64,000 nucleotides of DNA. Source: a virus. The stretch lies in the IMG/VR virus record IMGVR_UViG_3300021233_000290, positions 17,017 to 81,016 of that record. The stretch is one strand, 5' to 3'. Below are positions 58,141 through 64,000 of the stretch, in pieces (the first letter of the stretch is position 1; each line of letters opens with the position of its first letter). The notes beneath the pieces are model-generated. The model was not told where the DNA came from. It made no database searches and worked only from the letters and a program-made list of their open reading frames with translations. Made by a program: the position numbers and the translations under genes.

Positions 58141-58575
58141 ATGAAAATTCAAATCTCAACAGAAGAGAGGCAAAAAATCCTTAGCTTTAAAATTGATTAT
58201 AAACGAAAACTTGATCATGGAGAAGTCGATCCTCTTAGTAGCTCGATTAAGGTGAAGGATTTTGTTCTGGATTTTTTGAAAAATCGCGGAATCAAAAGAC
58301 CCAAAGTTTATGAGCAAGCGATTTATGCTTTTGAAAGCGTTGGAATGCATACTGATAATATCTCCCCAAAATCAGCAATGACGCTCTGTTTAATGATTTC
58401 GGGAAGTGGTAAGCTTTTTGCATGGGATGGTAAAAAAGTGGATGGATGTTGGTTGAACAAAGGAGAAGGTGCTATTTTTGATTTCAACCTCCCCCATTCA
58501 TTCGAAACGAATAAAAAATGCCAAGCATTTCTAATTGACATTCCTAAAAAATATAAAAAAATATTTTACAATTAA
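58141..58575 (+). CDS. Cupin / 2OG-Fe oxygenase-like protein
   Basis: 144 aa from the ATG at 58141, fixed by the promoter. A double-stranded beta-helix is suggested by GMHTDNISPKSAMTLCLMIS, GSGKLFAWDGKKVDGCWLNK, GEGAIFDFNLPHSFET and QAFLIDIPKK. The HxD (HTD, about residues 71-73) and distal His in LPHSF match the metal triad of 2OG-Fe(II) dioxygenases or a cupin. The substrate is unknown; it precedes the RNA ligase remnant. Catalysis is inferred from the triad only. Confidence 0.55.
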   Translation: MKIQISTEERQKILSFKIDYKRKLDHGEVDPLSSSIKVKDFVLDFLKNRGIKRPKVYEQAIYAFESVGMHTDNISPKSAMTLCLMISGSGKLFAWDGKKVDGCWLNKGEGAIFDFNLPHSFETNKKCQAFLIDIPKKYKKIFYN

Positions 58576-58584
58576 TTATTTGAC

Positions 58585-58674
58585 ATGAAACTCCCAAGTA
58601 CAGAAGAATTTAACTTCAAAGATTGCACCATCGCTGGCGATGAGTGCTGGCTTATCATGCGATTCATTTTTTAA
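58585..58674 (+). pseudogene. 5' remnant of a second RNA ligase gene cut by a homing endonuclease
   Basis: 29 codons from ATG: KLPSTEEFNFKDCTIAGDEC then WLI, after which the sequence turns into the reverse of the endonuclease 3' end. The remnant has the look of the N-terminus of phage Rnl1-type ligases (LPxxEEF...GxxxWLITP...) and lines up with the start of the intact ligase at 59342 (LPEGFVAKRRTMFGKNMVLI). The rest of this gene is not found downstream. Ten bases overlap the endonuclease gene. Confidence 0.6.
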
Positions 58675-59302
58675 ATTCCCATCTAAAACCAAAAGCGGTT
58701 TTCATCCGAATCCCCTTAATTGCCTTTGATATATCACCAGTTCTATTTTTACCATTACTCAAAAAATTAGTAGCATCTTTTATGGAATCCCATTCTGCAA
58801 TAATTTCGTCGTTCGCAGGGTTTATTTGTAATATTGGTTTTTTAGTCTTTTTTCTTATTTTTTCTATTGATTCTTGTGATATTTTTCTACCTTTGAAAAT
58901 TTTAGATAACTTTTCTCTTGTTTTGGAGCTTACGACTTTTCCCCTATGGGTATCACCTATTTTTTTCTTGGATTCTTCTGTGTGTTTCATACCAGTCAAA
59001 TCCAGCCCCCTTTTACAAACATTGTATCCGCTCGGAACTAGAGAATTAAATTTGATTATTAACTGCTCTTCTAAATTTAATAGATCAATTTTTTTAAAAT
59101 TTGGTAAATATTCGACATAAACTTCAAAATTTTCATCCCCGTAACGATCCAAAGCTTTACCTATTACTTGATATCTCTCTTTTTTATAGCGGCGCAACCT
59201 TTTTTTAATACTTACAGATTCACCTACATAATATTTACCATTTACTAAGCATTTTATAACGTATATCCCAGGCACGTCTTCGAATTTATCAAATATCTTC
59301 AT
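58664..59302 (-). CDS. GIY-YIG homing endonuclease with NUMOD motifs
   Basis: 212 aa. The N-terminal GIYVIKCLVNGKYYVGESVS is the GIY-YIG catalytic core with RLRRYKKERYQVIGKALDRY behind it (catalytic Arg region) and NLEEQLIIKFNSL (Glu). NUMOD3 repeats follow (HTEESKKKIGDTHRGKVVSS) and a NUMOD1-type end (QINPANDEIIAEWDSIKDAT). It sits on the opposite strand between an RNA-ligase remnant and an intact RNA ligase, with its own late promoter. Distant from the copy at 50624 in sequence. Confidence 0.9.
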   Translation of the reverse strand: MKIFDKFEDVPGIYVIKCLVNGKYYVGESVSIKKRLRRYKKERYQVIGKALDRYGDENFEVYVEYLPNFKKIDLLNLEEQLIIKFNSLVPSGYNVCKRGLDLTGMKHTEESKKKIGDTHRGKVVSSKTREKLSKIFKGRKISQESIEKIRKKTKKPILQINPANDEIIAEWDSIKDATNFLSNGKNRTGDISKAIKGIRMKTAFGFRWEFKK

Positions 59303-59306
59303 AAAT

Positions 59307-59314
59307 ATTATTTA
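59307..59314 (-). promoter_or_regulatory. Late promoter (minus strand)
   Basis: Minus-strand TAAATAAT; T at 59314 is 12 bases before the ATG at 59302. Confidence 0.7.
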
Positions 59315-59341
59315 CACTTTTATCATAAAACTTCAATTAGA

Positions 59342-60439
59342 ATGAAAAATACTTTAAATTTTTATAGAAATCTTCCAGAAGGGTTTGTAGCGAAGAGGAG
59401 AACCATGTTCGGCAAGAATATGGTGCTAATCACCCCTACGGATATTAAGACAAAATGGTGCGAAAAAACTGAATTTTTTCGCAGTTGTCTATTTGACGAG
59501 GACACTGGTAAAATTTATAGCTTAGGTTTCAAAAAATTTAAAAATTGGGGCGAAGACCCAGAATTTCAACCGTGGGATCATTCTTGGGAGTTTGAGGCTC
59601 GTTACAAAGTAGATGGGTCACTGCTTTGTATATCAAAAATTGATGGTAATATCTTGATGCGAACAAGGGGTGTGTTTGACGCGAGAGAACATGAGACTGG
59701 TGACGAATTGGACGGATTTATTGAAAAGTATCCGCTTCTTTACGAAAACGAATTTATTAATTCTGAAAATTATACCATTTTATGCGAACACACAACTCCG
59801 AAAAGAATTATCGTTTTGCGTGAAAGCGATGAACCAAAATTGACTCTTTTGGGCATTATTTGTCATAAGACAGGGCAATATGTCTCACAATGCGTTTTGG
59901 ATGGTTTTGCGCAGCGAATTGGAATTGATCGACCTCAAAAATATATTTATAAAAATATCGCAGATTGTATTGCCGATGTTGAAGCGTGGAGAGGGAAGGA
60001 GGGGGTTGTTGCTTACTCTCCTGACGGTCAGACATTGAAAAAATTTAAAAGTAGTCATTATCTTTCACTCCATAAATTATCGTTTGGTTTGAGAGGGTTG
60101 GACAATGTTTTAGATTTGTTTGTCGAGTCTCCAAGATTTTTGGATTATCAAGATTTTTATAATTATGTGTTGGAGTCTCTGGACTTCGAAATAGCAGAAA
60201 AAATTAAAGATGAAGCGCGTCAAATCACCGATGCTTATGCAAAATTTGTGAAAGGTGTTGAGAAAATGCGTGAACGGATGGAGTTCATTCGTAATTATGC
60301 TACTCGAAAAGAGCAAGCTGCGGCGATTCAAGAAGAGTTCACGGGATGGAAAACGTCGATTGCGTTCCTACTTCTTGACAATCGAGAAATTGATGATAAA
60401 GTCGTGCGTAAGGCAATGGAGAAAATATTAGAATTATGA
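59342..60439 (+). CDS. RNA ligase, T4 Rnl1-like
   Basis: 365 aa (T4 Rnl1 is 374). The nucleotidyl-lysine is Lys89 in motif I ARYKVDGSLLCISK; then MRTRGVFD (motif III region), YTILCEHTTPK (IIIa), EGVVAYSPDG (IV) and LKKFKSSHYLSLHK (V). The helical C-terminal domain that follows is like the Rnl1 tRNA-recognition domain. It joins 3'-OH and 5'-phosphate RNA ends using ATP, as in repair of cut tRNAs. Its end overlaps the ATP-grasp gene by four bases. Confidence 0.85.
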   Translation: MKNTLNFYRNLPEGFVAKRRTMFGKNMVLITPTDIKTKWCEKTEFFRSCLFDEDTGKIYSLGFKKFKNWGEDPEFQPWDHSWEFEARYKVDGSLLCISKIDGNILMRTRGVFDAREHETGDELDGFIEKYPLLYENEFINSENYTILCEHTTPKRIIVLRESDEPKLTLLGIICHKTGQYVSQCVLDGFAQRIGIDRPQKYIYKNIADCIADVEAWRGKEGVVAYSPDGQTLKKFKSSHYLSLHKLSFGLRGLDNVLDLFVESPRFLDYQDFYNYVLESLDFEIAEKIKDEARQITDAYAKFVKGVEKMRERMEFIRNYATRKEQAAAIQEEFTGWKTSIAFLLLDNREIDDKVVRKAMEKILEL

Positions 60440-61182
60440 TACTCATTAACAGTTATTTCGAAAACGAGCGAGAGCTTTGGGGTGAACATATCTTTTGTGA
60501 AGACTTGTGCCGCGATGAAGATATTCGGCGTAATGGTTTCACACCTATTGTAGCGCGAGGAAGCATTGCTTTCGACAATAGCGTAAAGTTTGCACTCAAG
60601 ACTCTTGGACTGCCTGATTTGCGCTTTCCATTCAATAATGACCCACGATTCTATAATTACAGCCATTGGAAATCCCTGCCTGATTTGTTAAACGCTGATT
60701 GTTGGTTCGATACATGGGGAGAAGTATCTGAATCTTTGGAGCATCGTGACAAGCTATGGATTCGCAGTGCTAGTGGTAATAAAAACTTTACTGGTGGCGT
60801 TTTCACGCGCAGTGAATTCATGAACGAAGTCGAATATTTAAAACAAATAAATAGCGACGATATTATGTTTGTGGTTGCTCACCCAAAAACAATCAACCGC
60901 GAGTATCGCTTTGTGTTTGTTGGCGGCAAAGTAATCAGCAGCAGTCTTTACATGGAGAATGGTAATCCTAAACAAGGAGAACATGCACCTGATGATCTTG
61001 TTAAATTCGCGCAGAAATGGTTCGACAGTCAATGTCTTTTACCGAAACATGTGGTAGTGGACATTACCGACGATCAGAAGATTATTGAAATCAATAATAT
61101 CTTCACAAGCGGATGGTATAGTTGCGATCTGGAGAAAATTATCGCGGCAGTGAAGAAAGAGCTTGACATCCTTAAAAAATAG
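60436..61182 (+). CDS. ATP-grasp protein, R2K clade type
   Basis: 248 aa, starts in an ATGA overlap with the RNA ligase gene. LWIRSASGNKNFTGGVFTRS holds the ATP-grasp Arg/Lys nucleotide-binding strand; MFVVAHPKTINREYRFVFVG and GKVISSSLYMENG follow; IIEINNIFTSGWYS is the closing metal-binding Glu-x-Asn. These are the marks of the R2K-clade ATP-grasps, a family also seen in phages and predicted to make peptide-type bonds on proteins or other substrates (related to CDC123). The TAG stop lies in the next promoter motif. Confidence 0.75.
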   Translation: MILINSYFENERELWGEHIFCEDLCRDEDIRRNGFTPIVARGSIAFDNSVKFALKTLGLPDLRFPFNNDPRFYNYSHWKSLPDLLNADCWFDTWGEVSESLEHRDKLWIRSASGNKNFTGGVFTRSEFMNEVEYLKQINSDDIMFVVAHPKTINREYRFVFVGGKVISSSLYMENGNPKQGEHAPDDLVKFAQKWFDSQCLLPKHVVVDITDDQKIIEINNIFTSGWYSCDLEKIIAAVKKELDILKK

Positions 61183-61197
61183 AATACACTGAAAAAC
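61174..61197 (+). promoter_or_regulatory. Early/middle promoter motif, AAAAATAG variant with -35
   Basis: AAAAAATAGAATACACT, -10-like TACACT at 61185-61190, seven bases to the ATG at 61198, and TTGACA at 61163-61168, 16 bases before the -10. Contains the upstream stop codon. Confidence 0.75.
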
Positions 61198-62001
61198 ATG
61201 GAAGTTAAATACACAACAGATGGAAAAAAAGTATCGGTAGTTGGCAAACTTAATAACACGGAAACAATTGTTCAGGAAATTTTTGTAACTGCGAATGGTG
61301 CTGAAATCCCAAGTGGAGAAAATTTTGTCGTTAAAGGTCTTCACGATCAACCAGTAGAAAGTTGGAAAGAGAAGCAATTGCGGGAACTAGAAGCTCGCTA
61401 CTATCGTGAAAAAAATGAATGGGAAGGAAAAATCACGAATCAAAAAAGAAAACTTGAAAATGCGGTCGCTAAAGCTTCCTTAAAAGTAGATTCTCTTTTA
61501 TATTTTGTCAATAATTCAAATGAATCACAACTCAAAACACTTAAATTGATGTTGAGTGGTAAAATCAATTATTTTTTCATCGACGACACTTGGAATCCAC
61601 GAATTTCCACTTGGGATGATGAAATGTATACGTCAGATGGTTATGATGATGGTAAAGTCAGAAATCTCAAATTATTGGTAGTCGCAGGGGCATCGAATGG
61701 TGATTTGCAATACGGTATTTCGCAATATTCTGATGGTTCTGGTAGTAAGAGCCGAGTCTATCCATTTGAAACGCGAGAAGAAGCCTTAGCGCATGCTCAA
61801 AAAGTTTTTGATGATATTTGTGAAGAATATTTAAATTGTAAAAATGTCACTACAATACATTATTGGCTTAAAAAACCAATTAAAGATTTGGTTATCCCTG
61901 ATAAAGTTTGGGAAAAATATAAACAATCGCTAGAAGAAGAAAAGAACAAGCGAATCAAGAATCTCGAAGAGCAGATCGAGAAAATTCGCAACGAAGCTTA
62001 A
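61198..62001 (+). CDS. Hypothetical protein with coiled coils, 267 aa
   Basis: Not recognised. A small strand-rich N-terminal domain (KYTTDGKKVSVVGKLNNTET), a coiled coil at about 58-95 (LEARYYREKNEWEGKITNQK), a mixed middle domain (FFIDDTWNPRISTWDDEMYT) and a C-terminal charged coiled coil (QSLEEEKNKRIKNLEEQIEK). The central part includes LKLMLSGKINYFFIDD. Start set by the promoter, seven bases from the -10-like hexamer. Confidence 0.65.
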   Translation: MEVKYTTDGKKVSVVGKLNNTETIVQEIFVTANGAEIPSGENFVVKGLHDQPVESWKEKQLRELEARYYREKNEWEGKITNQKRKLENAVAKASLKVDSLLYFVNNSNESQLKTLKLMLSGKINYFFIDDTWNPRISTWDDEMYTSDGYDDGKVRNLKLLVVAGASNGDLQYGISQYSDGSGSKSRVYPFETREEALAHAQKVFDDICEEYLNCKNVTTIHYWLKKPIKDLVIPDKVWEKYKQSLEEEKNKRIKNLEEQIEKIRNEA

Positions 62002-62074
62002 AAATTAGAGTGTATTCCCCGCGCAGCAGACGAAATTGAGAAGTTGAGAGAGGAAAACAAAAAATTGAAAAACT
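62002..62074 (+). other. Short intergenic region with degenerate promoter motif
   Basis: AAAAATTAGAGTGTATT at 62000-62016 is a degenerate copy of the AAAAACTAG motif. No start codon follows at the usual distance. The downstream stretch reads in one frame as AADEIEKLREENKKLKNYEM with no start codon, similar to the coiled-coil end of the gene before. It may be the remnant of a small gene or a duplicated 3' end. Confidence 0.4.
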
Positions 62075-62398
62075 ATGAAATGTGAATCCGATAAATTACG
62101 TCCATCAGAAACTTTTTGGGATGGTAAATTATTTCAGTATCGCGAATTGAATGGCGAATATCAAATATATAGCCGAGGTCTTGAGCATATAGCTATGGTA
62201 TCAAACGAGTCAATGGCAGAATTTATTACTAACTTACTAGAAGAACATTTTAAAAACGCAGTGATTGAAATCGCTGGAGGGGAAAACCAAGTAGAAGACT
62301 TCAAATTCTTCGCACCTGATATGAAAAATCCCGACGAGCTATTAAAAGCTGCAACACAAATGTTAAATGGAGAAGGAAAGGAATTAAGAAAATGTTAA
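62075..62398 (+). CDS. Hypothetical protein, 107 aa
   Basis: Not recognised. KLFQYRELNGEYQIYSRGLE at the start is strand-rich, then helices (AEFITNLLEEHFKNAVIEIA). The GGAAAGG in its 3' end serves as the ribosome-binding site for the next gene, which it overlaps by seven bases. Confidence 0.6.
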   Translation: MKCESDKLRPSETFWDGKLFQYRELNGEYQIYSRGLEHIAMVSNESMAEFITNLLEEHFKNAVIEIAGGENQVEDFKFFAPDMKNPDELLKAATQMLNGEGKELRKC

Positions 62399-62829
62399 AC
62401 AATATTAAACAAGATACAATTCAAGCAATGCGTGACAAATCTCAAGTAGATTTGGGAGTGTTGCGTATGTTGCAAAGTGCAATCACTAACGCTCAAATTG
62501 CTAAAAAAGGCGAACTGAGTGATGCAGAGATTATCAATCTAATCCGCAAACAGATTGCACAAAGACAAGACAGTGTTGATCAATTTCGATCTGGCGGTCG
62601 AGAAGAACTCGCTGATAAAGAACTAGCTGAAATCAGTGTTTTGCAACGCTATCTACCTATTGAATGGTCGAATGCCGAATTGGAACAAAATGTGCAATTA
62701 GTTATTGACAATTTAGGTGCGTCGAGTAAAAAGGACATGGGTCGAGTGATTAAAGCAGTTGTTGAAGCTGCCAATGGTCAATGCGATAACAAGAGAATTT
62801 CCCAAGCAGTGGGAGCAAAATTGAATTGA
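62392..62829 (+). CDS. GatB/YqeY-domain protein
   Basis: 145 aa, the size of bacterial YqeY. IKQDTIQAMRDKSQVDLGVL then RMLQSAITNAQIAKKGELSD is the N-terminal helical domain; IIRKQIAQRQDSVDQF-type and GREELADKELAEISVLQRYL follow; the C-terminal DMGRVIKAVVEAANGQCDNK is the helical tail shared with GatB. In bacteria the GatB tail domain touches tRNA during amidation; the role of lone YqeY is unsettled. Unusual in a phage, possibly linked to the tRNA/RNA-related genes upstream. Confidence 0.85.
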   Translation: MLNNIKQDTIQAMRDKSQVDLGVLRMLQSAITNAQIAKKGELSDAEIINLIRKQIAQRQDSVDQFRSGGREELADKELAEISVLQRYLPIEWSNAELEQNVQLVIDNLGASSKKDMGRVIKAVVEAANGQCDNKRISQAVGAKLN

Positions 62830-62830
62830 T

Positions 62831-63103
62831 ATGAACTCAAAAGTAACAGTAAAAAAAGAATCAAAAGTAACCATCACCATCAACGGTAAGGATTACGTAT
62901 ACACTGAAGAAGAGGCTCGCGATTTATACGAAGGATTGTCGAACATTTTTGCAACAGATAAATCACCAAGTCCATTGGAGGAATTACAAAAGTATATTGA
63001 CCAATATCGAGAAACCGATAACCAAAAATATAAAAAACATTATGGTGATTGGTGGGATATTCAACCTAATCCACCTTGGAAACAGCCAGGTATTTGGTGT
63101 TAA
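62831..63103 (+). CDS. Hypothetical protein, 90 aa
   Basis: Not recognised. A short strand pair (KVTITINGKDYVYTEEEARD), a helix, and a Pro/Trp-rich end (DWWDIQPNPPWKQPGIWC). The strand pair followed by a helix resembles small phage proteins; the tail would be exposed. Starts one base after the YqeY stop. Confidence 0.6.
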   Translation: MNSKVTVKKESKVTITINGKDYVYTEEEARDLYEGLSNIFATDKSPSPLEELQKYIDQYRETDNQKYKKHYGDWWDIQPNPPWKQPGIWC

Positions 63104-63109
63104 AAAATT

Positions 63110-63352
63110 ATGAAAAAAATACTAGCAACATCGGCGAGTTGTGGTCCCTGCCACATGCTCAAAGCAAAAATTGAAAAAATGGGTCTTACTGTTGATATTA
63201 AAAGCTACAATGATCCAGAAAACATTTCATGGTTTCGAGAGCATGGTATCAGAAGTGTCCCATGTCTTGTGATTGAGAAAGATGATCACCCCCCTGAATA
63301 CGTTCAAGGAATTGATGATATTATCAAAAAAATTCAAGAAGATGACACTTGA
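63110..63352 (+). CDS. Thioredoxin/glutaredoxin-like protein
   Basis: 80 aa. ILATSASCGPCHMLKAKIEK has the CGPC redox motif at residues 11-14, then a helix, the cis-Pro motif SVPCLVIEK at about 55-63 and EYVQGIDDIIKKI. The small size and single domain match phage glutaredoxins such as T4 NrdC, which supply electrons to ribonucleotide reductase. CGPC rather than CPYC makes it thioredoxin-like in potential. No ribonucleotide reductase is in the window. Confidence 0.85.
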   Translation: MKKILATSASCGPCHMLKAKIEKMGLTVDIKSYNDPENISWFREHGIRSVPCLVIEKDDHPPEYVQGIDDIIKKIQEDDT

Positions 63353-63674
63353 TATTGACATACAATCTTTGTCACAAAAAGTAACTAAATCATGTCCAAA
63401 TCATTTTTTTATCAGAGTGAAGACATGTTACTATAGTAGTAACAAAGGTATCCATTCGAGAAAGGACATCACCATTCTGAAAAGAAAAAGTAATCCAATG
63501 CAGGTTGATTTTTTCTTTGAAGATGTTAATATGTTTGGAGTGGAATATAAATTCCCATTCAAAGAATTCTTTGATTTGGAAGATGGTGAATATCGTGTTA
63601 AAATTAGAACTTTCGGTCGGTCGTCATATTACGATGATGATTTTGATTGTGAATATGTGATTGAAAAAGTATGA
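63342..63674 (+). CDS. Hypothetical protein, 110 aa
   Basis: Not recognised. The ATG at 63342 (TLDIDIQSLSQKV) is preferred; an in-frame ATG at 63273 would overlap the thioredoxin gene by 80 bases instead of 11. Strand-rich, with CPNHFFIRVKTCYYSSNKGI and YDDDFDCEYVIEKV. A four-base ATGA overlap links it to the next gene. Confidence 0.55.
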   Translation: MTLDIDIQSLSQKVTKSCPNHFFIRVKTCYYSSNKGIHSRKDITILKRKSNPMQVDFFFEDVNMFGVEYKFPFKEFFDLEDGEYRVKIRTFGRSSYYDDDFDCEYVIEKV

Positions 63675-64000
63675 ATAAAATTATTAAACATAAATGGGAA
63701 GATCGAAACAAAATCTTCTTTTCAAGCGATTGGCATAATTTCCATGATCCAAAATGGCCAACTCCCATTTGGCAGATGCGTGGTTATTCATCACCTCAAG
63801 AATCTTTGAATGATGTGGTGAGTAAAATCAATGCCAGAGTCAAAGAAGATGATTATTTGTATTATTGTGGTGATGGTTTTCTGAATGCTACAGATGAACA
63901 AGTCTTGGAATGGTTCACACGAATCAATTGTAAGAATATTAATTATCTCTTCGGAAATCACGAATCCAATATGTATCGTATCTATCGACAAGCTGTATCG
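63671..64000 (+). CDS. Calcineurin-like metallophosphoesterase, N-terminal part
   Basis: The window ends inside this gene; 110 codons are visible. FFSSDWHNFHDPKWP gives the DxH motif, YYCGDGFLN the GD motif and INYLFGNHESNMYR the GNHE motif, in the order of calcineurin-type phosphoesterases. The distal GHxH blocks lie outside. Small stand-alone versions of this domain are frequent in phage genomes, as phosphatases or nucleases. It is unlike the HTH-fused copy at 49562. Confidence 0.8.
   Translation, partial: MNKIIKHKWEDRNKIFFSSDWHNFHDPKWPTPIWQMRGYSSPQESLNDVVSKINARVKEDDYLYYCGDGFLNATDEQVLEWFTRINCKNINYLFGNHESNMYRIYRQAVS

Noticed and set aside
1-64000. tRNA genes
   Set aside because: No cloverleaf with an intact T-loop pattern was found by eye; a tRNA scan would be decisive.

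Overview
The window is a gene-dense, AT-rich (GC roughly in the mid-30s, by eye) segment of a large tailed-phage genome. It is a contractile-tailed myovirus with a T4-type virion module. Recognisable parts include a gp17-like large terminase, gp14-like neck protein, tail sheath, several gp19-type tube-fold proteins, gp26-like hub-assembly protein, gp48/54-like tube cap, gp53-, gp27-, gp6- and gp25-like baseplate proteins, and a sliding-clamp loader. No tRNA, CRISPR array, integrase or insertion sequence was seen, and no gap without a gene exceeds 100 bases. The host cannot be named. Clear Shine-Dalgarno sequences before some operon-internal genes (for example 25751, 44953 and 56044) argue for a host that uses them.

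Layout. 1-4.3 kb: end of a probable primase gene, then small accessory genes, including a YcgL-type nucleotidyltransferase. 4.3-19.3 kb (minus strand): a glycosyltransferase, a tail-fibre cluster (poly-Ser protein, two Mtd-N-like proteins, a gp10-C-like collar protein), large unknown baseplate proteins, then gp6 and gp25. 19.4-24.8 kb: a giant repeat fibre, a divergent sulfotransferase/GT9 pair and a scaffold-like acidic protein. 24.9-34.9 kb: neck, terminase, macrodomain protein, sheath, tubes and hub-assembly proteins. 34.9-37.5 kb: RmlD-like and RmlA-like sugar-nucleotide genes and the clamp loader. 37.4-39.5 kb (minus): probable capsid-internal proteins. 39.5-48 kb: internal protein, probable tape measure, tube cap, gp53, hub and an Asn-rich protein. 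48-52.2 kb: candidate small terminase, RmlB, HTH-phosphoesterase, a GIY-YIG endonuclease and a metalloprotease. 52.2-64 kb (plus): dense small accessory genes with a P-loop kinase, tandem YopX proteins, RNA ligase plus ATP-grasp, YqeY, a thioredoxin and a phosphoesterase running off the end.

Regulation is the most striking feature. Twenty-six genes on both strands begin with a T4-like late element TAAATAAT. In 20 of the 26 the T is exactly 11 bases upstream of the A (or G) of the start codon; in five it is 12 and in one 14. With T4 late-promoter geometry this puts the start codon at +1. A second motif, AAAAACTAGANTAYAMT, precedes eight accessory genes with the -10-like hexamer 6-8 bases before the start codon, which again predicts leaderless mRNA. 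Both motifs often contain the stop codon of the gene before.

The genes suggest three cooperating modules besides virion assembly. One is a dispersed glycan-modification set (RmlA, RmlB, an RmlD-like reductase, two glycosyltransferases, a sulfotransferase). The second is an RNA repair or modification set (RNA ligase overlapping an R2K-type ATP-grasp gene, the 5' remnant of a second ligase at a homing endonuclease, a P-loop kinase, a YcgL nucleotidyltransferase). The third is a family of late proteins sharing a short [F/E]xx[I/L/F][F/Y]E peptide that looks like a capsid-targeting signal with T4-type prohead-protease sites, some carrying small Cys-rich basic C-terminal modules.
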